Positions 27,946 through 38,520 of a stretch of DNA of 64,000 nt are shown here, piece by piece. Under the pieces are notes generated by a model. The model was not told where the DNA came from. It did not search any database and saw nothing but the letters and a program-made list of their open reading frames with translations. The stretch is from Thraustochytrium sp. TN22. Lineage: Eukaryota > Sar > Bigyra > Thraustochytrida > Thraustochytriidae. Both the position numbers and the translations under genes were made by a program. Numbering within the stretch: the stretch's first letter is position 1; each line of letters begins with the position of its first letter. The stretch covers positions 62,001 through 126,000 of the forward strand of contig JABLUY010000014.1 of assembly GCA_013306675.1 (NCBI GenBank). Direction: 5' to 3'.

Positions 27946-29856
27946 ATGTCGTCGGCGTTCAAGAGCGTCCGCAGGAGCCTGCAGCGGCTCAGCCTGAGCA
28001 AGCGGCGCAGCAAGGATGAGGCGTACCTGGCGGAGGAGGCGCGCATCATCGACTTTCGCAGCGTGAGCGTGGCCTTCGTGGAGTCCGTGCTGACGCGCGT
28101 CGTGGAGGGCAAGCTGGCGCCGGGCGTACGGCTCTTCGTGGCGACGCGCGACTTGAGCGAGAACGTCAAGGAAGGCACGACGATCGAGCTGGTGGTGCCG
28201 AGCGACGACGGTGTGCACCTGGGCCGCGTTCCGTACGTGGTGGAGCCCGTGTACTTCACGGAGGGCGTGGACGCAGTGGAGAAGGCGCGTGAGGACTGGT
28301 CCACGGAGGACGTGGCGGAGCACGTGGTGCTGGGCACCACGCGCAAGATGGAGGGCACGGCGCAGTTCTACTTGAGTTTCGTGCCGAACAAGAGCGACGT
28401 GGGCGAGCCGTTCCAGGGATCCTTTGTGAGCCAGGCCCGTAGGTGCCGGTTCGCGGACCTGGTGGGGTCCATCTCGGCGCACTTCGCCGGCAAGCCGCCG
28501 CAGGAGTGCTTCGTGTGGCTGGACGTGTTCTGTGCGAACCAGCCGCTCCTGACGACCAAGGACAGCGACCTCCCGGAGAGCGTCCTGGCGGCGCGCGAGC
28601 GCTACCTCACGTACGGACTGCATGCGGCCATTGGCAACTTCGACAGCACGGTGCTCTTTCTGGACCTCTGGGACGAGCCGGCGCCGCTGAAGCGTGCGTG
28701 GTGCGTGTGGGAGATTTACGGCGCGGTCAACAGCGGGCGGCCGGTGAGCGTGCTGTACCGGCCGGGCGAGGAGGACCGCTTCATGAGGACGCTCCTGGAG
28801 GACACCACACAGGTCGTGACGAGGCTGGCCAACGAGATGGACATGCGCAAGGCGCAGTGCTGGAAGCCCGAGGACAAGGCCATGATTGACCGCGCCATTT
28901 TCGCGCTGCCGGGCGGCTACGGGACGCTCAACATGGAGGTGCGAAACCAGAGCCGGAGCTGGCTCACCAGCATCGCTCGAAGCAAGGCCGCCGAGGCCAG
29001 GGCTCAGGAGGGCGGCGACATGCAGGCAGCCGGCCATGTCCTGCACCAGGTTGGCTGCCTCCTGCGCGACCAGGGCAGGTATGACGAGGCCCTGGACTGC
29101 CTGCAGGCGTCTCTGGACATCGAGGTCGCGGCGCTTGGTCCGGGCCATGTCGAGACGGCCGCCACACGGAACGTCCTCGGCCAAGTCCTCAATGCACTTG
29201 ACCGTAACGAAGAGGCACTGCGGTGCCATGAGGAGGCGCTGGAGGCCTACACCGCCGCCTACGGCAGGCGCAATGCAAGCGTCGCAACCACGCTCAACAA
29301 CATGGGCCAGGTCTATGAGGACATGGGCGAGCTGGAGAAGGCGCTCAGCTACTACGAGGAAGACCTCGACATCAGCAGGGAGGTCTTCGGCCAGCGGCAC
29401 CACGACATTGCAACCTCGCTCGTCTGCGTGGCGGGTGTCTATATGAAGCTCGACCGCATCGAAGAGGCGCTCGCGTACTTTGAGGAGGCTCTGGACATCG
29501 ACCGGGAGGCCCTCGGCGAGCGCCACCCGGACGTTGCCACCACGCTCAACAACATCGCTGGCTTGCACTACCAAGAGGGGCGCCTGGACGAGGCGCTCCG
29601 TTACTATGAGGAATCCCTCGAGATCCGCCTGGAGAACCTTGGGCCACGCCACGTTCATGTCGGCGGCTCCTACAACAACATTGCTTGGGTCTACCGCATG
29701 CGCGAGGACTGGCCCATGGCGCTCTCCTACTTCGAGCAGTGCCACGCCATCTGGCGCGAGGTCTTCGGCCCGGATCACCACTCCACGCAAGACGTCGAGG
29801 TGTCCATCTCCATTTGCCGCGGCAACCTCGGCGTCCAAGGCTCTGACGACGAATGA
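27946..29856 (+). CDS. TPR protein with N-terminal TIR-like alpha/beta domain, intact copy A
   Basis: Codes for 636 residues from the ATG at 27946 (MSSAFKSVRRSLQRLSLSKR). The N-terminal 330 residues contain FVWLDVFCANQ (about 190-200), a later TVLFLDLWDEP and RAWCVWEIYGA (about 249-259). This WLDxF...RAWCxWE pattern is found in many algal and stramenopile TPR proteins and resembles a TIR-like fold (inference). Residues about 360-625 hold six 42-residue kinesin-light-chain-type TPRs such as VATTLNNMGQVYEDMGELEKAL and ERHPDVATTLNNIAGLHYQEG, each cited in part. TPRs mediate protein binding; the partner is unknown. Conserved frame continues about 30 codons upstream of this ATG in both copies, so a start further upstream remains possible. 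Its 5' leader appears to be spliced. Confidence 0.85.
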   Translation: MSSAFKSVRRSLQRLSLSKRRSKDEAYLAEEARIIDFRSVSVAFVESVLTRVVEGKLAPGVRLFVATRDLSENVKEGTTIELVVPSDDGVHLGRVPYVVEPVYFTEGVDAVEKAREDWSTEDVAEHVVLGTTRKMEGTAQFYLSFVPNKSDVGEPFQGSFVSQARRCRFADLVGSISAHFAGKPPQECFVWLDVFCANQPLLTTKDSDLPESVLAARERYLTYGLHAAIGNFDSTVLFLDLWDEPAPLKRAWCVWEIYGAVNSGRPVSVLYRPGEEDRFMRTLLEDTTQVVTRLANEMDMRKAQCWKPEDKAMIDRAIFALPGGYGTLNMEVRNQSRSWLTSIARSKAAEARAQEGGDMQAAGHVLHQVGCLLRDQGRYDEALDCLQASLDIEVAALGPGHVETAATRNVLGQVLNALDRNEEALRCHEEALEAYTAAYGRRNASVATTLNNMGQVYEDMGELEKALSYYEEDLDISREVFGQRHHDIATSLVCVAGVYMKLDRIEEALAYFEEALDIDREALGERHPDVATTLNNIAGLHYQEGRLDEALRYYEESLEIRLENLGPRHVHVGGSYNNIAWVYRMREDWPMALSYFEQCHAIWREVFGPDHHSTQDVEVSISICRGNLGVQGSDDE

Positions 29857-30119
29857 ACTCTATGCTCTGAGGCGAAGCAATGTTGTCTGCTGCTGCGCAC
29901 GCGCCAACCCCGATGTGCCCTCTGGCATCGCCTGTCGAGCCTTCCCTTCCCTTGCCTTGCCTTGCCTTGTCTTCCTCGGCTCGCATGCGCATCATCCTCC
30001 CCCCCGCTGTGTGTGCTGGCGCTTGGTGAGTCCCGGCACTCGACACCTGACTGATGATTCCTTCCCCACTCTGTCCGAGCCGAGGCCGCACATAGGCTGC
30101 TTGCGCCAAGCCTAACCAC
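29857..30119. other. 3' region of TPR gene A
   Basis: 263 bp shared with unit B, containing CCTTGCCTTGCCTTG pyrimidine-rich repeats near 29948-29972. The unit ends at a hairpin-forming inverted repeat. No gene seen. Confidence 0.5.
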
Positions 30120-30132
30120 CGCCGTGGTTAGG
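30111..30132. repeat. Inverted repeat at the junction of the duplicated units
   Basis: Perfect 9-bp arms CCTAACCAC and GTGGTTAGG around a CGCC loop. A related inverted repeat (CTAACCACCGCC at 35319-35330, GGCGGTGGTTAG at 35380-35391) marks the right end of unit B, just before the ribonucleotide reductase gene. Confidence 0.7.
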
Positions 30133-32071
30133 AGGCCGGCGGTGCGCCGGGCTCGCCTATTGCACCATCCTGTTCGTAAACCACCGCAACCCTTTTCCGC
30201 GGGTGTCCGCGCACTCATGCGCAGAGCAGGCCTGTCCCATTTTCCCTTTTCCGAGCCACTTCCGTGAACCTAACCGGCGCGTCGGCGGGGCACGAGCTGC
30301 AGGCTCAAGCTGGGCTCGAGAGTCGGAGGCCCAAGTTCCGCGCGCGGCTGTGCAGCGGGACGAGTTGGCGATCGAGTCAGGGGATGGGCGGCGCAGTCCC
30401 AGGATGCTGCGCGCGTGGGAAACAGGGAGCGCGCGCGCGCGAGCGATGACGAGAGGTGGAGGCGAGGTTGGAACATGGCCTACCTCCGGGCAATGCAAGA
30501 CAAGGGCGAAGAAGGGCAGCGAGGGGAACACGCGCGGTGCCCGTGTCCGGCGTGTTCTGGGCGCGCCCGGGCTCGAAAGGCTTCAACGTCTTACGGTTAG
30601 TTGGTCAGATCACAGTGGAGCAGCCGTGCGGCGGCAAGAGGGGCGCGGCACTTTGCGCGTGAGTGGCAAAGGGGAGCGTGGTCACGCAAGCGCGCCAGGG
30701 CGATCCGCTGCGGCGTCAGGCGCTCGGGTCGGCGATCCGGGGCTGCGCCGCGCTTCGGCGAGCGTTCGGGAAAGCTTGCTTCGCGCGGCTCGCGAGCCCA
30801 CAGCGGATACCACAGCGATGGGCGCTAGTTTGGCGCCTGCATCCAGCTACGATGTAACACGGCCACGCTCGAAATTTCAAATTTCAAATATGCAAATTGG
30901 GTATATGCAGAGTGGCGCCCTCGCGCCGGCGGTTCAAGACAGTACTCACTGAAGCGAACCTCCGCAATCCGCCCTTGCGCAACGAAACGCGGTCTCCGCT
31001 GCTATTCAGACCTTCCCCTGGCGTGGCGAGACTCGCGAGCCCGCAGCAGCAACCTCAGCGCCGTCCTCGGGCTCGCGTCCTGCCGCGTTGCGAGTTCACC
31101 TTTTTCAAAATTTGAACTTGTAGACGCGCGGCTCGAAGTCGCCGTTTCCATTCTGCCACTATGCACCATTCGGACTCGTCAGTGTCGCGGCGATCTTGCA
31201 AGTCGCTGTGAATCGCCCTGGCGGCCGGCTCGCGGCAACAGCGCTTCGAGGCTCGTGTATCGCAACTGCACATTCAGAGGTTCGAACTTGTAGAGAAGCG
31301 GCTCGAAGTAGCGTGTCCCGCCCTGCAAGTCGTGCTTGGCATTCTGCGTGCCGCACAGCGCTTCGCACCGCTTTGAAACAGCCCGCAGCCTCGTCCACAG
31401 CGCCGCGCAAGCACCGCTGCTGCCGTGCGTTGCTTCCCTGCAAGTGCAGTAACCTCGCGAGCCGCTCTTGCCTTCTGCGAGAGTCGCACTGCCCACAGCT
31501 CCGCGGTTCGCGCTCCACAGCGGCCGCCGCGCGCCTCTCGCCCGGACGAGGGCTCTCGCGATGTCGATGGTTCGAACCCCGGTTCGCATGCGCGCTCGCC
31601 GCGCGCTGCGGACCGCTTCGCGGCGACGCCCACGCGCAACCATACCCACACGCTAGCCACAGTCGCCGCGAGCTACAGCTCTCGCTCCCGCTTGAGGCCC
31701 TTGTTCGCTCGCGATCGCCGCGCCGCAATCGGCGTATGCCCCTTCGTCTCCGCGCTCGAGTCGCCGCCCTCCGAGTCGGCCGGCCTGGCCCTTCGCGGCG
31801 CCGCCTTTCGCTCAAACTTTAGCGGCTTGCAGCGCGATCTCCTGGCTCGTTCTCAGGCCGGGCCTCGGCACGTCATGTCGCGTGCGTGGAGGCGGCGACC
31901 GCCGAGGTCGCACGCACGAAGGCGCTGGGCTCGCGCTTCACGCACGAAATTGGGGTTCGTGGAGAGCCGCGCTCGAGGAGCTGCGCTCGTGGAGCCGCGC
32001 TCGTGGGGCTGCGCTCGTTCCCAGCGGTGCTTCGAGGCCAGCAAGCAGGGCGAGGCGGCCAAAAGCGCAGG

Positions 32072-32079
32072 TATATAAA
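32072..32079 (+). promoter_or_regulatory. TATA box of TPR copy B
   Basis: TATATAAA in the same context as at 26852, inside a block identical to unit A. The promoter of the broken copy is therefore intact and it may still be transcribed. Confidence 0.6.
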
Positions 32080-32223
32080 CGGGCGGCGCCAGAAGCCCTG
32101 TGCACAGCGTGGTTGAAGGGTGCAGAGCGGCGGCGTGGTCAGCTGTCGCTAGGCTAAACTCTAGAGTGAAGCTGCCCCTACCGCAGCGTCTGGTCGCGCG
32201 CCGCGCTGTGGGCCTCGGATAAG

Positions 32224-32701
32224 GGTTCTCAACGCACGCGCGGTGCGTCGGTGCCGCGTGGTAAGTCTCTCGAACTCCCGCTTGCGACCCTTGAACAGAA
32301 CAGCAAACAACAGCACAAGACAGTCAAGACAGAACAAGTAGGGGTTCTCAACGCACACCTTGTAGCGCTACGGCGTCGGTGGTAAGTCTCTCGAGCCCCT
32401 GCGAGAAATGAAGGAGAACAAGAACAGCATACAGCCCGCGGCCGGACCAAAGATACGCACGCTGGAAGGTTCTCAAAGCCAGGGTTCTCAACGCGCACCT
32501 GCGGCGCTGCGGCGTCGGGTGGTAAGTCTCTCGAACTCCTGGCTGCGAGCCCTGAAAGCAGACGTCCAAAATCCGGTCGCACCACAACAACAAGAGCAAG
32601 CAAACAAATTAGGACAAGGTATAAATCAACAGAACCAAACAAGACACGCCAAGTCCGCAACAAGCCCTGCTTGCTAATAACAAACTTTTTTGCTGGCAAA
32701 G
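32224..32701 (+). other. Three tandem mini-exons with splice sites in the copy B leader
   Basis: Same arrangement as in unit A: segments of 37, 40 and 39 nt, each after AG and before GTAAGTCTCTCGA. The last is followed by an intron-like stretch ending CTTTTTTGCTGGCAAAG. Lengths are conserved exactly between the units despite several substitutions, which favours real exons. Confidence 0.55.
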
Positions 32702-33191
32702 GTGTGAAGAACTCGTCGTGCATTTTTACCTGGCGAATGAGTCAGTGACTGACTTGCTGTCAGCCCGCGCGCTGGCAGCGAGCGACCGTAGTTCGATGGC
32801 CTCCGCGCGCCTGCAGTGATGTGCGCGAGCGCTGCGACGGGATGCGACCCTCGCTCAACGTTCGCAATTCCTCAGCCTTGCTCGTCGCTCGCAGCCAATT
32901 GCCGCCACTGCACGTGCGTGACGATGCGTCGCCAGCCGCGGACTGTGACCGTGACACGCCACCGGTGATGCTCGACGTGACGATCTTCGAGTGTTGGAGA
33001 ACTGCGGCACGCACGCGCTGGGCTGCGCTGGCCCGCGCTACGGGTACCCCAACCAGCCAGCAGTACCTCCAGGCTGCCAGTGGCCAGTGTGCGCCATGCA
33101 GAGCGGCAAACCCCATCTCGCGCTCGCGGCGCGGCGCAGCGAGGAAGACGTGGAGGGTGAAAAGGGGGCGGGAGGGGACTCGGACGTAAGC

Positions 33192-34956
33192 ATGTCGTCG
33201 GCGTTCAAGAGCGTCCGCAGGAGCCTGCAGCGGCTCAGCCTGAGCAAGCGGCGCAGCAAGGATGAGGCGTACCTGGCGGAGGAGGCGCGCATCATCGACT
33301 TTCGCAGCGTGAGCGTGGCCTTCGTGGAGTCCGTGCTGACGCGCGTGGTGGAGGGCAAGCTGGCGCCGGGCGTACGGCTCTTCGTGGCGACACGCGACTT
33401 GAGCGAGAACGTCAAGGAAGGCACGACGATCGAGCTGGTGGTGCCGAGCGACGACGGTGTGCACCTGGGCCGCGTTCCGTACGTGGTGGAGCCCGTGTAC
33501 TTCACGGAGGGCGTGGATGCAGTGGAGAAGGCGCGTGAGGACTGGTCCACGGAGGACGTGGCGGAGCACGTGGTGCTGGGCACCACGCGCAAGATGGAGG
33601 GCACGGCGCAGTTCTACTTGAGTTTCGTGCCGAACAAGAGCGACGTGGGCGAGCCGTTCCAGGGATCCTTTGTGAGCCAGGCCCGTAGGTGCCGGTTCGC
33701 GGACCTGGTGGGGTCCATCTCGGCGCACTTCGCCGGCAAGCCACCGCAGGAGTGCTTCGTGTGGCTGGCGTGTTCTGTGCGAACCAGCCGCTCCTGACGA
33801 CCAAGGACAGCGACCTCCCGGAGAGCGTCCTGGCGGCGCGCGAGCGCTACCTCACGTACGGACTGCATGCGGCCATTGGCAACTTCGACAGCACCGTGCT
33901 GTTTCTGGACCTCTGGGACGAGCCGGCGCCGCTGAAGCGTGCGTGGTGCGTGTGGGAGATCTACGGCGCGGTCAACAGCGGGCGGCCGGTGAGCGTGCTG
34001 TACCGGCCGGGCGAGGAGGACCGCTTCATGAGGACGCTCCTGCAGGACACCGCACAGGTCGTGACAAGGCTGGCCAACGAGATGGACATGCGCAAGGCGC
34101 AGTGCTGGAAGCCCGAGGACAAGGCCATGATCGACCGCGCCATTTTCGCGCTGCCGGGCGGCTACAGGACGCTCAACATGGAGGTGCGAAACCAGAGCCG
34201 GAGCTGGCTTACCAGCATCGCTCGGAGCAAGGCCGCCGAGGCCAGGGCTCAGGAGGGCGGCGACATGCAGGCAGCCGGCCATGTCCTGCACCAGGTTGGC
34301 TGCCTCCTGCGCGACCAGGGCAGGTATGACGAGGCCCTGGACTGCCTGCAGGCGTCTCTGGACATCGAGGTCGCGGCGCTTGGCCCGGGCCATGTCGAGA
34401 CGGCCGCCACACGGAACGTCCTCGGCCAAGTTCTCAAAGCGCTTGACCGCTACGAGGAGGCACTGCGGAGCCACGAGGAGGCGCTGGAGGCCTACACCGC
34501 CGCCTACGGCAGGCGCAACGCGAACGTCGCAACCACGCTCAACAACATGGGCCAGGTCTATGAGGGCATGGGCGAGCTGGAGAAGGCGCTCAGGACATCG
34601 ACCGGGAGGTCCTCGGCGAGCGCCACCCGGACGTTGCCACCACGCTCAACAATATCGCTGGCTTGCACTACCAAGAGGGGCGCCTGGACGAGGCGCTCCG
34701 TTACTATGAGGAATCCCTCGAGATCCGCCTGGAGAACCTTGGGCCGCGCCACGTTTATGTCGGCAGCTCCTACAACAACATCGCTTGGGTCTACCGCTCG
34801 CGCGAGGACTGGCCCATGGCGCTCTCCTACTTCGAGCAGTGCCACGCTATCTGGCGCGTGGTCTACGGCCCGGACCACCACTCCACGCAAGACGTCGAGA
34901 TCTCCATCTCCATTTGCCGCGGCAACCTCGGCGTCCAAGGCTCTGACGACGAATGA
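33192..34956 (+). pseudogene. TPR gene copy B, frameshifted
   Basis: Nearly identical to the TPR gene at 27946-29856 but broken in two places. One base is missing after GTGTGGCTGG (about 33769), within the WLDVF motif, so the first frame ends at 33797. A 145-bp deletion at about 34592 removes a little more than one 42-residue TPR and shifts the frame again. The three resulting frames cover 33192-33797, 33770-34591 and 34592-34956. Outside these changes the protein sequence is kept with few substitutions, so the loss is recent or partly sequencing-related. An ATG further upstream in frame (33096) has no counterpart in copy A. Confidence 0.8.
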
Positions 34957-35678
34957 ATTTTATGCTCTGAGGCGAAGCAATGTTGTCTGCTGCTGCGCAC
35001 GCACCAGCCCCACTTTGCCCTCTGGCATCGCCTGTCGAGCCTTCCCTTGCCTTGCCTTGCCTTGCCTTGTCTTCCTCGGCTCGCATGCGCATCATCCTCC
35101 CCACCCGCTGTGTGTGCTGGCGCTTGGTGAGTCCCGGCACTCGACACCTAATGATTCCTTCCCCTCTCCGTCCGAGCCGAGTCCGGCGGCTGCCGGCTGG
35201 CACCCCTGGCCCACCGGCGCTCCTGGCCGTTCAAATTTTGCGCCCTTGCGCGCGCAGCGGTCCACTTGGCGCCGCGCGGAGCCCGACTTGTGCCGCTCAT
35301 AGCCCACTTGCGCCGCGCCTAACCACCGCCGTTAGGCGCGGCGGCGGTTAGGAGGCGGGCGGTGGTTGGGCGGCGCGGCGGCGGTGGTTAGTCTGCCGCC
35401 GCCGTTAGGCGCGGCGCGGCGGCGCGGCGGCGCGGCATAACCCAAGCGAATCGCGGCAAACCCGCAACGCGCGAGGCTGCGCGCGCGCTCCGATCGGCAG
35501 CGGCGGCGGCGGCGGCGGCGGCGACAGCGGCGGCGGCGGCGACAGCGGCGGCGGACCCGCTCGCGCTCGCGCTCGCGCGGCGCGGCACGGCACGGCACGG
35601 CACGGCGGCGAGGAACGGGATCGCGCGGCAGAGGGGCGGGCGAGAGGTGGTTAGGCGTGCGCTACGCAGGCGAGGAGG
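34957..35678. other. Region between TPR copy B and ribonucleotide reductase
   Basis: No gene. It contains the 12-bp inverted repeat at 35319/35380, repeated TTAGG-containing GC-rich sequence (35318-35420), and a CGG/GCG trinucleotide tract (35501-35554) in the presumed 5' leader of the reductase gene. Confidence 0.5.
35501..35554. repeat. CGG trinucleotide tract in the RNR leader
   Basis: Interrupted (CGG)n/(GGC)n run with two GACAGCGGCGG interruptions, about 125-180 bp upstream of the reductase ATG. It could form strong secondary structure in the mRNA leader. Confidence 0.75.
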
Positions 35679-38096
35679 ATGACGACGCTGGGCGTGGAGA
35701 GCAAGGGCGCGGAGGCGGGCGCTGAGCCGCGCAAGGTGGGCGCCATGTACGTGGTGAAGCGGAACGGCGAGCGCGAGGACGTCAAGTTCGACAAGATCAC
35801 GAACCGCATCCGCAAGCTGTGCTACGGGCTGAACGAGGAGTACCTGGACCCGACCAAGATCGCGCAGAAGGTGGTGCAGGGCGTGTACCCTGGCGTGAGC
35901 ACCAAGGAGCTGGACGAGCTGGCGGCGGAGACGGCGGCGTACGCGTCGACGCAGCACCCGGACTTTAGCATCCTGGCGGCGCGCATCGCCGTGAGCAACC
36001 TGCACAAGAGCACCAGCGACTCCTTCTCGGAGACGATTGAGAAGCTGCGGTTCCACATCCACCCGCGCAACGGCGAGGAGGCGCCGCTGGTGGCGGAGGA
36101 CGTGCACGAGATCGTCATGGCCAACAAGGAGCGGCTGAACGCGGCCATCAAGTACGAGCGCGACTTTGAGTATGACTTCTTCGGGTTCAAGACCCTGGAG
36201 CGCTCGTACCTGCTCAAGATCAACGACAAGATCGCGGAGCGGCCGCAGCACATGCTGATGCGTGTGGCGGTGGGCATCCACAAGCAGGATCTGGACCGTG
36301 CCATCGAGACGTACGAGATGATGTCGCAGAAGTTCTTCACGCACGCGACGCCGACGCTCTTCAACGCCGGCACCCCGCGGCCGCAGATGTCGAGCTGCTT
36401 CCTGGTGCACATGAAGGACGACTCGATCGAGGGCATCTTCCAGACGCTCGAGACGTGCGCGCGCATCTCCAAGTTCGCCGGCGGCATCGGCGTCAACATC
36501 CACAACATCCGCGCCTCGGGCTCGTACGTGGCGGGCACGAACGGCCAGTCGAACGGCATCGTGCCCATGCTGCGCGTCTTCAACGACACGGCGCGCTACG
36601 TGGACCAGGGCGGCGGCAAGCGCAAGGGCTCCTTCGCCATGTACCTTGAGCCGTGGCACGCCGACGTGGAGGCCTTTATCGAGCTGCGCAAGAACCACGG
36701 CAAGGAGGAGGTCCGCGCACGCGACCTCTTCTACGCGCTCTGGGTCCCGGACCTCTTCATGGAGCGCGTCGAGGCCAACAGCACGTGGACGCTCTTCTGC
36801 CCCAACGAGGCGCGCGGCCTGGCGGACGTCTACGGCGACGAGTTCAAGGAGCTCTACGAGCGCTACGAGCGCGAGGGCAAGGGCCGCAAGACGATGCGCG
36901 CGCAGGAGCTCTGGTACCAGATCCTCAACTGCCAGATCGAGACGGGCGTGCCCTTTATGCTCTTCAAGGACGCCTGCAACCGCAAGTCCAACCAGAAGAA
37001 CCTCGGCATCATCAAGTCCTCCAACCTGTGCACCGAGATCATCGAGTACTCGGCGCCCGACGAGGTCGCCGTCTGCAACCTGGCCTCCATCAACCTGCGC
37101 AAGTTCGTCAACGAGGCCGACGGCACCTACGACTTCCAGGCGCTCTACGACGTCACCAAGGTCGTCACCAAGAACCTCAACCGCGTCATTGACGGCAACT
37201 ACTACCCGGTCGAGGAGGCCCGCCGCAGCAACATGCGCCACCGCCCGGTCGGCATTGGCGTGCAGGGCTTTGCCAACGCGCTCATGATGCTGCGGTACCC
37301 GTTCGAGAGCCCGGAGGCGCGCCGTCTCAACCGCGACATCTTCGAGACCATCTACTTTGGCGCCTGCACCGCCTCGTGCGAGCTCGCCGAGGTGGAGGGC
37401 CCGTACGAGACCTTCCCGGGCTCCCCGATGAGCAAGGGCGAGTTCCAGTTCGACTTGTGGAACGAGAAGCCCAATGCCGAGCTCGGCTGGGACTGGGAGA
37501 GCCTGCGCCAGCGCGTTGTGCAGCACGGCGTGCGCAACTCGCTCCTCGTTGCGCCCATGCCGACGGCCTCCACCTCGCAAATCCTTGGCAACTGCGAGGC
37601 CTTTGAGCCCTTCACCTCCAACATGTACTCGCGCCGCGTGCTGGCCGGCGAGTTCACCGTCGTCAACACCCACCTTCTCACCGACCTCATCGAGCGCGGC
37701 CTCTGGACCCCGGCCATTCGCAACCAGATCATGGCCGATCGCGGCTCCGTGCAGAACGTGCGCGAGATCCCGGACGACCTCAAGCAGCTCTACAAGACTG
37801 TCTGGGAGATCAAGCAGCGTTGCCTCATCGACCTCGCTGCCGATCGCGGCGCCTTCATCGACCAGTCCCAGTCCCTCAACATCTACATGGCCGATGCCAA
37901 CGTGGGCAAGCTCACCTCCTGCCACTTTTACTCCTGGAAGCGCGGCCTCAAGACTGGACTCTACTACCTGCGCACCCGCCCCAAGGCCGACGCCATCCAG
38001 TTTACCGTCGACCAGGAGGCCCTGGCCGCCTCGCGCGCTGAGGCCAAGGCGGAGCCCCAGGAGGAGGAGGAGGAATGCCTCATGTGCGGCAGTTAA
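35679..38096 (+). CDS. RNR1: Ribonucleoside-diphosphate reductase large subunit (class Ia, R1)
   Basis: Codes for 805 residues in one uninterrupted exon, the usual length of eukaryotic R1. It reduces ribonucleoside diphosphates to deoxyribonucleotides with an R2 subunit not in this window. An ATP-cone lies at about 22-112 ([18 protein letters not shown]). The redox and radical residues are present: C240 (SSCFLV), N449, C451 and E453 (NLCTEI), C466 ([11 protein letters not shown]), the PTASTSQ loop, the radical-transfer tyrosine pair in GLYYLR, and a C-terminal CLMC pair for re-reduction by thioredoxin or glutaredoxin. Codon use is strongly GC3-biased, as in a highly expressed gene. The start fits because [10 protein letters not shown] precedes the ATP cone closely. 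Confidence 0.97.
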   Translation: MTTLGVESKGAEAGAEPRKVGAMYVVKRNGEREDVKFDKITNRIRKLCYGLNEEYLDPTKIAQKVVQGVYPGVSTKELDELAAETAAYASTQHPDFSILAARIAVSNLHKSTSDSFSETIEKLRFHIHPRNGEEAPLVAEDVHEIVMANKERLNAAIKYERDFEYDFFGFKTLERSYLLKINDKIAERPQHMLMRVAVGIHKQDLDRAIETYEMMSQKFFTHATPTLFNAGTPRPQMSSCFLVHMKDDSIEGIFQTLETCARISKFAGGIGVNIHNIRASGSYVAGTNGQSNGIVPMLRVFNDTARYVDQGGGKRKGSFAMYLEPWHADVEAFIELRKNHGKEEVRARDLFYALWVPDLFMERVEANSTWTLFCPNEARGLADVYGDEFKELYERYEREGKGRKTMRAQELWYQILNCQIETGVPFMLFKDACNRKSNQKNLGIIKSSNLCTEIIEYSAPDEVAVCNLASINLRKFVNEADGTYDFQALYDVTKVVTKNLNRVIDGNYYPVEEARRSNMRHRPVGIGVQGFANALMMLRYPFESPEARRLNRDIFETIYFGACTASCELAEVEGPYETFPGSPMSKGEFQFDLWNEKPNAELGWDWESLRQRVVQHGVRNSLLVAPMPTASTSQILGNCEAFEPFTSNMYSRRVLAGEFTVVNTHLLTDLIERGLWTPAIRNQIMADRGSVQNVREIPDDLKQLYKTVWEIKQRCLIDLAADRGAFIDQSQSLNIYMADANVGKLTSCHFYSWKRGLKTGLYYLRTRPKADAIQFTVDQEALAASRAEAKAEPQEEEEECLMCGS

Positions 38097-38218
38097 ACAT
38101 TGCCGATGTTTGATGAGGAAGCAAGAGAGAGACCAGGCACGGGAAGCGAGTTCAAGCGCGGCGATGGACGATCGATCAACCCAGTTGACGTCGGCTCCCC
38201 CACCGCCCTTGTGCTTCT

Positions 38219-38261
<43 letters not shown>

Positions 38262-38520
38262 GCACACAGATACGATACTCGCTCGGACAACCCGGACAAT
38301 TCAAAGGAAACCAAAAACAAAATAAGAGATTGCCTGCCACATGTCATGCTTGCAAGCGCGCGATCGTTGTGCTCAAACGTTTGTATAAGGATCAATTGGG
38401 TAACCCCTTTGCTTCCAAGCATCATGATCATGGGGCTGCTGGCTGGTTGGCTGGCTCGATGAAGGCCTCCATGGCCTCTTCGGCGTCAACCTCCGCGGCA
38501 ACCGATCCTTCCCGTCAACC
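38097..38520. other. Convergent 3' region of RNR1 and the myosin-like gene
   Basis: 424 bp between two convergent stops, with a (TC)n tract at 38223-38256 and no gene. An AT-richer stretch with AAAACAAAATAAGAG near 38310-38325 may hold the RNR1 polyadenylation region. Confidence 0.5.
38223..38256. repeat. (TC)n microsatellite downstream of RNR1
   Basis: A 34-bp pure TC run about 130 bp past the RNR1 stop. Similar TC runs lie about 65 bp past the NCKX stop and upstream of the MORN gene. Confidence 0.9.

Larger units (their letters stand above)
24630..30080. repeat. Segmental duplication, left copy (unit A)
   Basis: Direct tandem duplication with 30120-35180. The offset is 5491 bp near the left end, 5220 bp through the middle, 5246 bp at the TPR start and 5100 bp after it, so indels separate the copies. 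Unit A has about 270 bp near 24720-25300 that unit B lacks. By line-by-line comparison, 25801-26652 is identical to 31021-31872 (852 bp) and 26701-26992 is identical to 31921-32212. The flanks and the TPR gene differ by scattered substitutions. A hairpin made of CCTAACCAC / CGCC / GTGGTTAGG lies at 30111-30132, at the junction between the units. Confidence 0.9.
30120..35180. repeat. Segmental duplication, right copy (unit B)
   Basis: Second copy of the 24630-30080 unit in the same orientation. It keeps the TATA box (32072), the three mini-exons (32224-32260, 32342-32381, 32483-32521) and the branch point/acceptor (AG at 32700-32701), but carries a broken TPR gene. The DNA between 30120 and 32071 holds no supported gene, as in unit A. 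The segment 32986-33100 is not alignable with 27760-27860 of unit A, so the 5' leader near the start codon was replaced in one copy. Confidence 0.9.

Noticed and set aside
27847-29838. Minus-strand open frame of 663 codons
   Set aside because: Antisense of the TPR gene; the sense strand carries six clear TPRs.
24630-35180. A mobile element as the source of the duplicated unit
   Set aside because: No transposase, reverse transcriptase, terminal repeats or target-site duplication could be identified; tandem segmental duplication explains the data.
35388-38267. Minus-strand open frame of 959 codons
   Set aside because: Antisense of RNR1, open because of GC3-biased codons. No domain.
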